39,187 nt of DNA, from positions 1 through 39,187 of the forward strand of contig JANQFL010000061.1 of assembly GCA_028277845.1 (NCBI GenBank), read 5' to 3'. Positions 1-8,535 of the stretch are shown one piece after another (the first letter of the stretch is position 1; each line of letters starts with the position of its first letter). Both the position numbers and the translations under genes were made by a program. The notes below the pieces were generated by a model. The model worked only from the letters and a program-made list of their open reading frames with translations. It made no database searches and was not told the DNA's origin. The stretch is from Sneathiellales bacterium. GTDB lineage: Bacteria > Pseudomonadota > Alphaproteobacteria > JANQFL01.

Positions 1-175
1 GCAGAAAAACCGCGGCGATCGCCAGCGACCACCAGCGCGGAGCCTCGCCCGACATCAACGGCCATAGGCCGACGATGACAAACACCACGCAGAACACGAT
101 GCCGAACGAGCGGTTGCTGCCGCCCTTGATCTCGTGTTCGCGGGATATCGCTTCGTGAAATCCGTTTTGCGACAC
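1..175 (-). CDS. SxtJ-family membrane protein, partial (3' end outside window)
   Basis: The first 58 codons read leftward off the window edge. The start is a GTG at 175-173, preceded by a G-rich run (GGGGGG) about 7 bases upstream that can act as ribosome binding site. The protein begins MSQNGFHEAISREHEIKGGS, then has a hydrophobic segment (FGIVFCVVFVIVGLWPLM), a short loop with PRWW, and the start of a second hydrophobic segment. A short polar N-terminus with a Glu/Lys-rich patch followed by SxRSFG and PRWW is how I recall small SxtJ-family membrane proteins. These often sit beside carbamoyltransferase genes in Alphaproteobacteria; no such partner is visible here. The function of the family is not established. 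Family assignment is by eye from 58 residues, so it is moderate. Confidence 0.65.
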   Translation of the reverse strand, partial: MSQNGFHEAISREHEIKGGSNRSFGIVFCVVFVIVGLWPLMSGEAPRWWSLAIAAVFL

Positions 176-609
176 AATGATCCCCCCAACAAAACCTGAG
201 AGATACTAGATGCAGTGGTCGATTTAAAAACACGAACCAATTGCCAATGCCGTCAGTTTCTTTTGCGCAATTACAACGAACACCTTCGACAATACACAAC
301 CTACGATTTTTCTGGTTAACTAGCCATTAAGTTGTTGTTTTATTCCATTTTTAAACCGAACGAGGCTGGAGTTTCCCAGCAAATCGTTCCGCGCCGCAAT
401 TCACGACCAAGCTGTTTTCGGCGGTTTGCGCACATTGATGCTGCCGTATCGACCGCCAGGGGTCATAAACCGCCGACTCTGGGCATCGTTACCAACGGCC
501 AGAAAGCACCCAAAACCGGACGTTCGGCAGACTCGTTGCCGGACTTGGCACGATGGTGGATCAACCGACCCGCAATCGGACTGTGACGATACTCCAATGC
601 GCGCAAGGT
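176..609. other. Intergenic region, no supported gene
   Basis: This 434-base stretch separates the start of the SxtJ-like gene from the end of the VOC gene. Its part around 220-350 is clearly more AT-rich than the rest of the window and probably holds the leftward promoter of the SxtJ-like gene. Short open frames exist on the plus strand (for example 332-586), but their translations are low-complexity, resemble nothing I know and lack a convincing ribosome binding site. I saw no strong hairpin or repeat. Confidence 0.6.
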
Positions 610-1152
610 CTAGATCTCGTCAGCGACGGGCCCGTTGATTTTTTCGCCGTAGGCGTCGGTGTAGCCGCCGGCTTCGTCGATCGTCGCCATATCGCAGAAC
701 AGCTCGATGCGATGGCCGTCGGGGTCGAGGATGTAGAACGATTCGTTTTCGCCCCACGAGCCTTCGCCGCGCGGATGCCACGGGCTGTGCACCACCGGGC
801 CGCGGACGATGTCCAGTCCCATCTCCTGAATGCGCGCCAACTGCGCCAGCCAGTCCTCGCGGCTGTGGTACTCGAAGGCGAAGTGGTGAAAGCCCGGCGG
901 GCCTTCGACCATGTCGGCGTCCGAGAGGGCGCGGTATTTCTTCGCCGGGTTGTGAGCCAGCACAAGGTCGTGATGGTTTTCGCCGATGCGCAGAAAAACC
1001 AGCTCGACCGGAATGGCCGCCACCTCGCCGGCCTGATGACGTTCGGTCAGTTTCAGGCCGAAAACGTCGCGATAGAAGGCAATGGACCGGTCGGGGTCGG
1101 ACACCTCCAGCGCCATGTGGTGGAAGGACTTGGCGGCAGGCGGCTTGTTCAT
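610..1152 (-). CDS. VOC-family protein, extradiol dioxygenase/glyoxalase-like
   Basis: The protein is about 180 residues long with two vicinal-oxygen-chelate modules. A metal triad of two His and one Glu can be read from FHHMALEV near the N-terminus, FHHFAFEYHS in the middle and GHRIELFCD near the C-terminus. This fits type I extradiol ring-cleavage dioxygenases or glyoxalase-like lyases. It is the last gene of a three-gene operon with a molybdopterin enzyme and its iron-sulfur subunit. An ATG at 1158 overlaps the upstream stop (ATGA), but AAGGAGGG abuts that ATG with no spacing. The ATG at 1152 has six bases of spacing and is preferred. Context suggests it acts on a (poly)hydroxylated aromatic made by the molybdoenzyme; that is inference. 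Substrate cannot be told from sequence. Confidence 0.85.
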   Translation of the reverse strand: MNKPPAAKSFHHMALEVSDPDRSIAFYRDVFGLKLTERHQAGEVAAIPVELVFLRIGENHHDLVLAHNPAKKYRALSDADMVEGPPGFHHFAFEYHSREDWLAQLARIQEMGLDIVRGPVVHSPWHPRGEGSWGENESFYILDPDGHRIELFCDMATIDEAGGYTDAYGEKINGPVADEI

Positions 1153-1154
1153 CT

Positions 1155-2006
1155 TCATCCCTCCTTGCGGACCAGTTTCAAATCTTCGAGAAAGACGCTT
1201 CCATCGATCTGCACGGTCCGTTCCATACTAACGTGATCCGGGTGGGAAATCTCCAATACGTAGGCCTCGCCGTCGGCCGCAAGCCGGTCGATCTTGAATT
1301 CACCGAACGCATCCGTCGCCGTCTCGGCCACGCACGTCTCGCCACGCCGCAACCGAACCGTTGCTTCGGCCAGGCAGTCCAAGATGTCGCCGGTTTCTGT
1401 CAGCACATTGCCGCCGAGGAAATCGTGGGTAAAGCGGTACAGGTTTTTGTAATACACCCTGGGCCGGGTGTTGAACTCGGGCGAAAGCACCGCAAGGTCA
1501 TCGGTTTCGGCCTTCCGCGCCATATCCGCGTCGGAGATTTTCAGTGCCGTTATCGCCCCGGTCGGGCACACCTGGGCGCAGCGCGGCTCGGTCCAGCCGC
1601 GGTCGAGCAGATGGGCGTCGAAAACCCACTTCTGCGGCAGCTCGAGTTCCTCGTTCCACCAGATCGCGCCATAGGGACACGATTCGATAATGTCCTTCTT
1701 ACCACGTGCCTTTTCCGGATCGATAATGACGATGCCGTCGTCGCGCTGGAAGACGGCGCCGTCACCCGCCCTGATGCACGGTGCGTCATCGCACTGATTG
1801 CACATGGTCGGCAGATAGGCCATGTCGACCATCGGCGCGGCACCCCGCTCGCGCTGTTCCAACTTGATCCACGCGTGGCCGTGCAGGGGCTGCGGTGCCG
1901 CGTAGCCGGGATAGTCATTGCCGACGTGCTCGTCCTTGCAGGCGATGAAGCAGTTGTTGCAGTTGTGGCACAACGCGACGTCGATGATCAGGTTCCACTT
2001 GCTCAC
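1155..2006 (-). CDS. 4Fe-4S dicluster electron-transfer subunit with C-terminal beta-barrel domain (transhydroxylase small-subunit-like)
   Basis: This 283-residue cytoplasmic iron-sulfur protein is the partner of the upstream molybdopterin enzyme. Cys13, 16, 19 and 23 form a CxxCxxCxxxC motif, and Cys69, 72 and 77 (CNQC....C), Cys110 (ESCPYGAI), Cys143 and Cys147 (CAQVCPTGA) follow. That gives ten candidate ligands, fewer than the sixteen of four-cluster DMSO-reductase beta subunits. The last 80 or so residues lack cysteine motifs apart from two isolated Cys and read like a carboxypeptidase-regulatory/Cna-type beta domain ([13 protein letters not shown]). The small subunit of pyrogallol-phloroglucinol transhydroxylase also has such a C-terminal beta-barrel domain. 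The start is GTG at 2006, overlapping the TGA of the large subunit (GTGA), with GGAGG seven bases upstream. The stop overlaps the ATG of the VOC gene. Confidence 0.88.
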   Translation of the reverse strand: MSKWNLIIDVALCHNCNNCFIACKDEHVGNDYPGYAAPQPLHGHAWIKLEQRERGAAPMVDMAYLPTMCNQCDDAPCIRAGDGAVFQRDDGIVIIDPEKARGKKDIIESCPYGAIWWNEELELPQKWVFDAHLLDRGWTEPRCAQVCPTGAITALKISDADMARKAETDDLAVLSPEFNTRPRVYYKNLYRFTHDFLGGNVLTETGDILDCLAEATVRLRRGETCVAETATDAFGEFKIDRLAADGEAYVLEISHPDHVSMERTVQIDGSVFLEDLKLVRKEG

Positions 2007-4960
2007 GACGTGCCTCCGGCCGGCTCGGTCCACTTTTCCATTTCGATCAGGCAGGAGTTCGGCGCCGATCCTGTGGTCATGGCCGTCATGTGGCGCTTCG
2101 GCGTCAGCGTGTTGACGCAGCCACCGCGGTCGGGCGACTGGCCCGGTTCGCCGACCGGGTCGTAGACGGCCGAACTTTCCGCCGAATGTACCACGCCCTC
2201 CATGATGCGTGCCGTCACATGGGCGGCGCAGATCACGGAGCCCCGGTCGTTGTGCAGACGAATCAGGTCATGATGGGCGATGCCACGCCGGGCCGCATCC
2301 TGCGGATTGATGCGGGCGACCCAATAGTAGTGCCCGCCGATCAACACGCGGTGATCGGCGATATCGTTGAGCACGCCGTCCTTGCCGTCGCCGAGGGTGT
2401 GGAAGCTGTAACGCGGGTGCGGCGTCAGCAGTTGCAGAGGATACGTGTCGACCAGCTCGGTGGTGCCGCGTCCTTCCCACGAGGGTATGTACTTGTTGAC
2501 CGGCGGCCGTTCCGGGTCCTTGCCGAAGCGTTTGAGGCTTTGGGCCTCGAATTCGATCTTGCCGGACTGCGTTTGCAGGCCCTCGAGATAGCGCTCGCCG
2601 TATTCGGCCGGCAACGGCGCCGGTTCGGGCACGTCTTTCCTGCGTCCCTCGGCGAACCAGCGGAAGCCCGGCGGCGGCCGGTGCGCCTCCTCACCGAACG
2701 GCACGACGTAATAGCCCTTGCGCAGAAATTCCTTCCAGGAAATGTGCCGGGGCAGATCGGAGGCATCGAATTGCGCCTTGCACCAATCGAGCTCCGTCAT
2801 GCCTTCGGTGAAGTAGGCGCTGAGACCCAGCCGTTTGAGAATGTCGGTGAAGATCCGATAGTCCGACCGGCTTTCCCCCAGGGGCTCGATGCACTTGTGC
2901 TGCATGGCGATAATCCGATGGTTCAGCATGGTCTGATTGTGCTGCGAATAGCCGCCGGCGGCGCCCCATTCACCGATGTCCCAGCGCTCGAAATTGGTGC
3001 AAGCCGGCAGGACGATGTCGGCGAACGGCACTTCGCCCTCGTTCCAGATGGACTGGTTGACGACGAATTCGATCGAGTCGGAGCGATAGGCCTTCACCAG
3101 CCGGTTCGATTCCATGGTCGTCCCGAAATGGCTGCCGCCGTATTTGTAGATCATGCGCACCGGCGCATGGCCCGGCGACGGATAGCGGAAGCCCATGAAC
3201 TGGCCTTCCAGGGACCGGGAATCGGTGGGAAAGCCGCTGGTCTCGCCGTCGAGGATGGCCTCGGGGATACGCAGCCGGGGGATCTGCTGGGTCACCGTGT
3301 TCATGCTGAGCAGATGGGGCATACGCTGATAGAGCTGGATCGCCGATGCCGTACCGTTGAGGTCGCCCGACATGCCGCCCTCGGCGTACCCGGGAAAGTA
3401 AAACTCGTAGTCGATCGGCGCGCCGCATTGCAGATTGCCGAAGTTGACGCCCGGTTTGCCCAGACCCTGCATGGCCATGAGGCAGATCATAGCCCGCGCC
3501 CATTGTGCGCCCGTGGCGGAACGGTTCGCACCGCCGAACGTGGTGCCCTTGCCGCCCGCCGCCAGGTAGGTCTTCTTGCGGCCCCACTCCCGCGCCAGGG
3601 CCCGCACCGTATGGGCGGGCACGCCGGTTTCGCTTTCCTGCCATTCCGGCGTCTTGGCCTGGCCGTCATCCTCGCCCATGACATAGGCCCGGTATTTCTC
3701 GAAGCCCGTCGTGCGCTGGGCGACATAGTCGGCGTCATAAAGGCCTTCGGCGATCCAGACCCAGGCCAGGGCATGGGCCAGGGCCGGGCTGGTGCCGGGC
3801 ACCACCGGGATCCATTTGCCGCCCAGATGGACCGCCGTGTGATTGCAGTAGGGATCGATGTGGACCATCTTGATGCCGAGGTCGCGCGCCCACTGGCGGC
3901 GCACCGTACCCTCGAACGCGGCGTAGGATCCGCCGGTCGCTTCCGGGTCGCTGGCCCAGAAAACGATCATTTCGGCTTCGTCCAGGCAGTCCTGCAATTG
4001 ACCGTAAGGCTCCATAGCGCCGTTGCGCATGGAATTGCCGTAGTGGTGCATGCCGCCCCAGTACCAGCCTTCCCAACTGTCGGGGTTGAGGGCCATCTTA
4101 GTGTGGCCGATGGCGTTCATGAAACGCACCTGGGCGCTCAGATAGTAGCCGATATTGCCCCAGGTATGATGCGAGCCATGGCTGTTCATGATGGCGCCGT
4201 GGCCGTGTTCACGTTTGACCCGCTTGATCTCATTGGCGGTGATATCCAGCGCTTCGTCCCAGCCGATGCGCTCGTAACCCGATGTGCCACGGTTCCGCGG
4301 GTTGCGTGCGCCGCCCGGATCGAAGTCGATGCGCTTCAACGGGTGCAGCAGGCGTTTGGACGAATAGACGATGGACTTGGAGGCCAGGCCGTGCGGGTGC
4401 GCCGTGGTCTTGCGCGGCGGCATAAACGTCCGGCCGCGCGCCGTGAGCGACCAGCTCGGCGCGTCGTCGTCGGACAGGTCGATCGGCGTCATGCGCACGA
4501 TCTTGCCGTCCTTGACGTAGACGAACAGCGGCCCGCCGTTGGTGATGTTGGTGTAGCGCCGCTCGCCGTTGCCGACGTCGACGCCGTGGTCCCAGCGGAT
4601 CGACATCATGATGCTGATGGTGTCCGTGAACCATTGGGTCAGTTCGTCTTCGCCCTCCATCTGCAGAGCGAAGTTCTTCATGGCGTTGATGAAGTCCATG
4701 TGGTCGACGGGCGGGGTCAGCAGCCTGACGCCGAGGCTGGCCGTCCTGAAGGAAATCGTCATGTCGGGGTTACCGTGCAGGCCGGACCGCGACGTCACCC
4801 CGCCATTACCGAACCGGTAATAGCGACCGACGGCACCGTCCTTGACCTTGACCTGGGCGACGAACGACTTCTCGTGCAGACGTTGCTTGAAGGCGGGATA
4901 GCGCCAGGCCGTGAAATTCAAAGCCCAGGAAACGCCACGCAGGAGAGCCTGTAAACGCAT
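2003..4960 (-). CDS. Molybdopterin-dependent oxidoreductase, transhydroxylase-like, with N-terminal SCP2-like domain
   Basis: This 985-residue catalytic subunit belongs to the DMSO-reductase superfamily. Residues 1-125 form a domain not typical of the family; the patterns [33 protein letters not shown] and the closing DELTQWF look like an SCP2 sterol-carrier-type lipid-binding fold. The molybdopterin part starts near 135 ([21 protein letters not shown]) and lacks the N-terminal Cys motif for a 4Fe-4S cluster, as in pyrogallol transhydroxylase. His264, Asp294 and Ser295 (SHHTWGN and NPDSWEGW) have the same spacing as His144, Asp174 and the Mo ligand Ser175 of the Pelobacter acidigallici enzyme. 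No Tat signal is present, so it is probably cytoplasmic. It is the first gene of the operon and overlaps the iron-sulfur subunit by four bases. Substrate is unknown. Confidence 0.88.
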   Translation of the reverse strand: MRLQALLRGVSWALNFTAWRYPAFKQRLHEKSFVAQVKVKDGAVGRYYRFGNGGVTSRSGLHGNPDMTISFRTASLGVRLLTPPVDHMDFINAMKNFALQMEGEDELTQWFTDTISIMMSIRWDHGVDVGNGERRYTNITNGGPLFVYVKDGKIVRMTPIDLSDDDAPSWSLTARGRTFMPPRKTTAHPHGLASKSIVYSSKRLLHPLKRIDFDPGGARNPRNRGTSGYERIGWDEALDITANEIKRVKREHGHGAIMNSHGSHHTWGNIGYYLSAQVRFMNAIGHTKMALNPDSWEGWYWGGMHHYGNSMRNGAMEPYGQLQDCLDEAEMIVFWASDPEATGGSYAAFEGTVRRQWARDLGIKMVHIDPYCNHTAVHLGGKWIPVVPGTSPALAHALAWVWIAEGLYDADYVAQRTTGFEKYRAYVMGEDDGQAKTPEWQESETGVPAHTVRALAREWGRKKTYLAAGGKGTTFGGANRSATGAQWARAMICLMAMQGLGKPGVNFGNLQCGAPIDYEFYFPGYAEGGMSGDLNGTASAIQLYQRMPHLLSMNTVTQQIPRLRIPEAILDGETSGFPTDSRSLEGQFMGFRYPSPGHAPVRMIYKYGGSHFGTTMESNRLVKAYRSDSIEFVVNQSIWNEGEVPFADIVLPACTNFERWDIGEWGAAGGYSQHNQTMLNHRIIAMQHKCIEPLGESRSDYRIFTDILKRLGLSAYFTEGMTELDWCKAQFDASDLPRHISWKEFLRKGYYVVPFGEEAHRPPPGFRWFAEGRRKDVPEPAPLPAEYGERYLEGLQTQSGKIEFEAQSLKRFGKDPERPPVNKYIPSWEGRGTTELVDTYPLQLLTPHPRYSFHTLGDGKDGVLNDIADHRVLIGGHYYWVARINPQDAARRGIAHHDLIRLHNDRGSVICAAHVTARIMEGVVHSAESSAVYDPVGEPGQSPDRGGCVNTLTPKRHMTAMTTGSAPNSCLIEMEKWTEPAGGTS

Positions 4961-5177
4961 ACCGGAAGATCTCGTGACTATACTTCACAATCGATCGTCT
5001 AATTCGTCTCCTGCCATTGTTTGCGTCAACCATGGCTTGTCAACGCCACAGCACGCGCAAATTACGGTCAATCTGCTTGCCAAAGATGGTCCTGTGTACT
5101 GCGAGCATGATCGGTCGCGCACACCGGTCATTTGGTCCACACAAACTCCGTATCAAATTTTTCGGCGCCAGCGCCGG

Positions 5178-6245
5178 TCACCGCCGCGACAAACAATCGG
5201 ATAAAGCCGTGGCGAGAGCACGCATGAGCTTGCCATAGGCGTCCGGTCCTGGCGACAGCGCCGCCCCGACGGGATCGAGCACGCCGGTCTTGGCCTGAGT
5301 ACCGGCGGCCAGGGTGGTTACCAGGTCGGGCTCGAACTGGGGTTCGGAGAAAACACATCTGGCGCCACGCGCGGTGATGGCATCTCGCAGCTCCCGCACC
5401 CTCTTGGCTCCGGGTTTGCGCTCCGGTCCCAAGGTAAGCGACCCCACCGGATTGAGGCCGTAATGGGCCTCAAAATACTGATAGGCATCGTGGAAGACGA
5501 CGAACGACGCCTTACGCACGGGAGCCAGCCGTTCGGCAATGTCGGCGTCCAATCGTTTGATACCGGCGATTGCGGCCGTGGCGTTGCGGGCGTAGGCGTC
5601 GGCATTGGCGGGATCCAGCCGCGACAAGGCGCCGGCGACCTCACGCACAATGGCTTTGGCGTTTTCAGGATCGAGCCAGATATGAGGATCGCCGCCGTGT
5701 TCGAGAACATCGTCGTGGTTCGCGTGTTCTCCGTGCTCGTCCTTGTGGTCGTGCTCTTCGTGTTCGCCGTGATCGTGCTCGTCTTTGTGCGCATGCTCGT
5801 CTTTATGGTCGTGCTCGTCTTTATGGTCGTGCTCGTCCTCGTGCGCATGTTCGTCTTTGTGGTCGTGGTCGTGCTCCGCCCATACGCCACCTTCACGTGT
5901 CGGCAGCACCGCCAACGATTTCTGTTGCATCAACAACATGCTCGAGCCCCGCGGCTTCGATTCCAACACACGCGGCAGAAAATTCTCCAGCAGGGGACCG
6001 ACCCAGACGACGAGGTCGGCGCCGTTGATGGCCCGAGCATCGGACGGACGCAAACTGTAGCCGTGGGGTGAGGCGGCACCGCGTATTAGCAGATGCGGCG
6101 CGCCGACGCCCGCCATGACCTGCGACACCAGGGAATGCACCGGCAGGATCGACGCAACGACCTTGGGGGCGTCCGCCATGGCCCGACCGGGAAGAACCAG
6201 CGATGTCGCCATGATCATCGCGCCGAGAGTTACGGACCGCACCAT
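5178..6245 (-). CDS. znuA: Zinc ABC transporter periplasmic binding protein ZnuA
   Basis: ZnuA captures Zn(II) in the periplasm and hands it to ZnuB. The protein has a signal peptide (residues 1-24, ending RAMA), an LPVHSLV motif with candidate ligand His37, His61 in SPHGYSLRP, a long charged histidine-rich loop at about 124-178 with 19 His, then DPHIWLDP (His188) and FHDAY (His252). This order is the normal ZnuA layout (cluster 9 binding proteins). The loop is built from tandem DEHDHK-type repeats and is longer than in many homologues. The start is placed at ATG 6245 because AAGGG lies eight bases upstream and the signal peptide begins cleanly; an in-frame ATG at 6263 is the alternative. It is divergent from zur-znuC-znuB, with two Zur-box palindromes between them. 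Confidence 0.95.
   Translation of the reverse strand: MVRSVTLGAMIMATSLVLPGRAMADAPKVVASILPVHSLVSQVMAGVGAPHLLIRGAASPHGYSLRPSDARAINGADLVVWVGPLLENFLPRVLESKPRGSSMLLMQQKSLAVLPTREGGVWAEHDHDHKDEHAHEDEHDHKDEHDHKDEHAHKDEHDHGEHEEHDHKDEHGEHANHDDVLEHGGDPHIWLDPENAKAIVREVAGALSRLDPANADAYARNATAAIAGIKRLDADIAERLAPVRKASFVVFHDAYQYFEAHYGLNPVGSLTLGPERKPGAKRVRELRDAITARGARCVFSEPQFEPDLVTTLAAGTQAKTGVLDPVGAALSPGPDAYGKLMRALATALSDCLSRR
5705..5877 (-). repeat. Tandem 18-bp-type repeats coding the His/Asp/Glu-rich loop of ZnuA
   Basis: The segment encodes repeated units such as DEHDHK and DEHAHK. Two identical 18-base units lie side by side at 5795-5812 and 5813-5830, and diverged units lie on both sides. Unit number may change by slippage without shifting the frame. 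The encoded loop is the flexible metal-capturing loop of ZnuA. Confidence 0.85.
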
Positions 6246-6286
6246 CTTGAAAACCCTTCGCATGACTCGTTTGAAACCACCACTTC

Positions 6287-6299
6287 GTTATAGTATAAC
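6287..6299. promoter_or_regulatory. Predicted Zur box 1 (proximal to znuA)
   Basis: GTTATA-G-TATAAC is a perfect 6-1-6 palindrome in the znuA-zur intergenic region, ending 24 bases before the divergent in-frame znuA ATG at 6263. It matches the GTTATA-type Zur operator known from Alphaproteobacteria. It would let zinc-loaded Zur repress znuA and probably its own operon. Confidence 0.85.
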
Positions 6300-6311
6300 A
6301 CTTCGAAAAAC

Positions 6312-6324
6312 GTTATATCATAAC
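6312..6324. promoter_or_regulatory. Predicted Zur box 2 (proximal to zur)
   Basis: GTTATA-T-CATAAC is a second copy of the Zur palindrome with one arm mismatch. Its centre is 25 bases from that of box 1 and it ends 25 bases before the zur ATG. Two boxes for two divergent promoters suggest each transcript has its own operator. Confidence 0.8.
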
Positions 6325-6349
6325 AATTGGATTGGTCAAGCGAGACCCA

Positions 6350-6868
6350 ATGATGCCCGCGAAGCAATCATCCCCGGACTTCAAAAAGTCTCAATTCCCT
6401 GCGAAAAATCACGACCATGGCCGATGTATCGACGACGCCGTGGCCGCGGCGGAAGCGTTGTGTGCCCGCAAGGGTTTGCGGCTGACCAAAATTCGCCGGC
6501 GTGTCCTGGAAATGGTCTGGCAGGGGCATAACCCGGTGGGCGCCTATGAACTGTTGGACCGGTTGCGCGACGAGCATAAGGGCGCCGCGCCGCCTACGGT
6601 ATATCGCGCCCTGGAGTTTTTGCTGGACTGCGGATTGATTCATCGCATCGAATCCCTCAATGCCTATGTGGGATGCGGCACGCCCGATCACCTTCACAGC
6701 GGCCAGTTCCTCATCTGCCGGCACTGCAAGCGCATTGCCGAACTAAGCGACGACACGATCAGCGAGACCATCCGCTCGCGGGCCGACCGGCTGGGCTTCG
6801 CCGTGCAACGGCAGACCATCGAAATCCTCGGCGACTGCGCCGACTGCCGCCGCAGCCAAACGGCCTGA
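6350..6868 (+). CDS. zur: Fur-family zinc uptake regulator Zur
   Basis: This 172-residue Fur-superfamily repressor senses cytoplasmic zinc. A winged helix occupies about 30-105, with the DNA-recognition stretch APPTVYRALEFLLDCGLIHRI. The C-terminal dimerisation and metal domain has His-rich residues (DHLHSG) and two CxxC pairs, Cys123/126 (CRHC) and Cys163/166 (CADC), which form the structural zinc site. Location decides Zur over Fur or Mur: it is the first gene of zur-znuC-znuB and is divergent from znuA. ATG 6350 or the adjacent ATG 6353 is the start; an upstream in-frame TTG at 6332 is less likely because it lies close to Zur box 2. Regulation is probably autorepression by zinc-loaded Zur. 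Confidence 0.95.
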   Translation: MMPAKQSSPDFKKSQFPAKNHDHGRCIDDAVAAAEALCARKGLRLTKIRRRVLEMVWQGHNPVGAYELLDRLRDEHKGAAPPTVYRALEFLLDCGLIHRIESLNAYVGCGTPDHLHSGQFLICRHCKRIAELSDDTISETIRSRADRLGFAVQRQTIEILGDCADCRRSQTA

Positions 6869-6872
6869 AGCG

Positions 6873-7685
6873 ATGACCGGCATGCCTCACAAGACCGACG
6901 CCCCGGCGTTGGTCTCCCTGACGGGCATCTGCAAGCGCTATGGCGACACATCCGTGCTCGACCATGTGGACCTGTCGGTGCACGCCGGCGAAATCGTCAC
7001 CCTTGTCGGTCCCAACGGATCGGGTAAGACGACGCTGGTGCGCGTCCTACTCGGTCTGTCCGAACCCTCGACCGGCGCGGTGTCCCGGGCGCGCGGCATC
7101 GCCATCGGCTACGTGCCGCAGGTGGTGGCGGTGGACGAAACCCTGCCGATCAAGGTCGAGCGGTTCCTGGCCCTGGCCTTGCGCCGCGGACAGGACAAAA
7201 GCGACGCATTGACCCGCGCCGTCGAAGAGGCCGGCATCGGACGCATTCTCGACCGGCCACTCAGCAGCCTGTCGGGTGGCGAAAACCGCCGGGTCATGCT
7301 GGCCCGTGCATTGTTGCGCGATCCCGACCTGCTGGTGCTGGACGAACCGGCCGCCGGGGTTGACGTCAGCGGCCAGTCGGCACTGTACAATTTGATTTCC
7401 GACCTGCGTGCACGAAGAGGCTGCGCCGTTCTGGTGGTTTCGCACGACTTGCACCTGGTCATGGCGCAAACCGATCGCGTGGTTTGCCTCAACCATCATG
7501 TCTGCTGCACCGGCCACCCCGAAACGGTCAGCCGCCATCCGGAATACCTGGCTTTGTTCGGTGCCGATGTGGGGCGCAGCCATGCCGTCTACACCCACCG
7601 TCACGATCATCATCATGATTTGGCCGGTGAGGCCATCCACGATGGGCATGGGCATGACCACGAGCAAGGGCACCATCATGACTGA
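6873..7685 (+). CDS. znuC: Zinc ABC transporter ATP-binding protein ZnuC
   Basis: This 270-residue ATPase powers the ZnuABC importer. Walker A is GPNGSGKT, the signature is LSGGENRR, Walker B is LLVLDEPAAG and the switch His lies in VVSHDLHLV. The last 35 or so residues are unusually histidine-rich (HRHDHHHD, HDGHGHDHE, GHHHD), beyond the plain ABC domain; this tail may buffer or sense zinc on the cytoplasmic side. The gene starts four bases after the zur stop and overlaps znuB by eight bases, so the three genes are one transcript under the Zur boxes. Confidence 0.94.
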   Translation: MTGMPHKTDAPALVSLTGICKRYGDTSVLDHVDLSVHAGEIVTLVGPNGSGKTTLVRVLLGLSEPSTGAVSRARGIAIGYVPQVVAVDETLPIKVERFLALALRRGQDKSDALTRAVEEAGIGRILDRPLSSLSGGENRRVMLARALLRDPDLLVLDEPAAGVDVSGQSALYNLISDLRARRGCAVLVVSHDLHLVMAQTDRVVCLNHHVCCTGHPETVSRHPEYLALFGADVGRSHAVYTHRHDHHHDLAGEAIHDGHGHDHEQGHHHD

Positions 7686-8484
7686 TTGGACCGACGACTT
7701 TCTCGTCCGGGCCTTGATTGCCGGAGTTGGACTGGCAGTGGTGGCCGGCCCGGTCGGCTGCATCGTCGTGTGGCGCAAGATGGCCTATTTCGGCGCCACA
7801 CTGGCCCATGCCGCCCTGCTCGGCCTGGCGTTCGGATTCATTCTGGACACCGCACCGATCATAGCCGTGATCGCCGTGTGCATGCTGTTGTCCGCGGCCC
7901 TGGTCGGGCTGGAAAGGCGCCGGACATTGGCAACGGATACGATCCTCGGCATCTTGGCGCACGGATCGCTCGCCCTGGGCCTGGTGGTTCTGGCCTTCCT
8001 CGAGACGGTACGGGTCGATCTGATGGCGTATCTATTCGGCGACATCCTGTCTGTTTCGTGGGCCGACATTGCGTGGATCTATCTCGGCGGTGCGCTGGTC
8101 CTGGCCGCCCTCGCGGTCCTCTGGCGCGATATGCTGTCGATCACCCTGCACGAGGACCTGGCCCGGGTCGACGGCATCCCGGTCGAACGCCGCCGTTTCC
8201 TGTTCATGATTCTGATCGCCGTGATTGTGGCGGTGGCCATGAAGATCGTCGGCATCCTGTTGACTGTCTCCATGCTGATCGTGCCGGCCGCCGCCGCCCG
8301 GCCGGTATCGTCCAGCCCGGAACAAATGGCCATCCTGTCCGCCGTCATCGGCGCCCTGTCGGTGCTGGGAGGCCTGGTCGGATCGCTGACATGGGACACG
8401 CCGGCCGGGCCATCCATTGTCGTCACGGCGACCACCTTGTTCCTGTTGAGCTATCTCAGCCGGTTCCGGGCGCAAAAAGGCTAG
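7678..8484 (+). CDS. znuB: Zinc ABC transporter permease ZnuB
   Basis: This 268-residue inner-membrane permease of the ABC-3 family has about seven or eight hydrophobic segments. Typical features are GPVGCIVVWRKMAYFGATLAHAALLG near the N-terminus, a GDIL motif in the middle and VSMLIVPAAAAR near the C-terminal third. The ATG at 7678 lies inside the last codons of znuC and has AAGGG upstream, which points to translational coupling. The longer open frame that begins at 7408 is only an out-of-phase run through znuC. Confidence 0.94.
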   Translation: MTDWTDDFLVRALIAGVGLAVVAGPVGCIVVWRKMAYFGATLAHAALLGLAFGFILDTAPIIAVIAVCMLLSAALVGLERRRTLATDTILGILAHGSLALGLVVLAFLETVRVDLMAYLFGDILSVSWADIAWIYLGGALVLAALAVLWRDMLSITLHEDLARVDGIPVERRRFLFMILIAVIVAVAMKIVGILLTVSMLIVPAAAARPVSSSPEQMAILSAVIGALSVLGGLVGSLTWDTPAGPSIVVTATTLFLLSYLSRFRAQKG

Positions 8485-8535
8485 CCCCACTCTCCTTTCC
8501 GTCACCGTACCGCAGTGCGAAAGATTTACTGGACG

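Noticed and set aside
545-560. TTGGCACG that matches a sigma54 -24 element
   Set aside because: The -12 position reads TGGA and lacks the essential GC, and no gene starts properly downstream on that strand.
332-586. Open frame of 84 codons on the plus strand in the first intergenic region
   Set aside because: No recognisable domain, atypical residue composition and no ribosome binding site; it overlaps other short frames in other phases, as expected by chance in GC-rich DNA.
2090-4954. Very long plus-strand open frame (about 950 codons) opposite the molybdoenzyme gene
   Set aside because: It is the antisense shadow of a clear molybdopterin oxidoreductase; its translation is rich in Arg, Val, His and Gly with no domain, a common effect of high GC at third positions.
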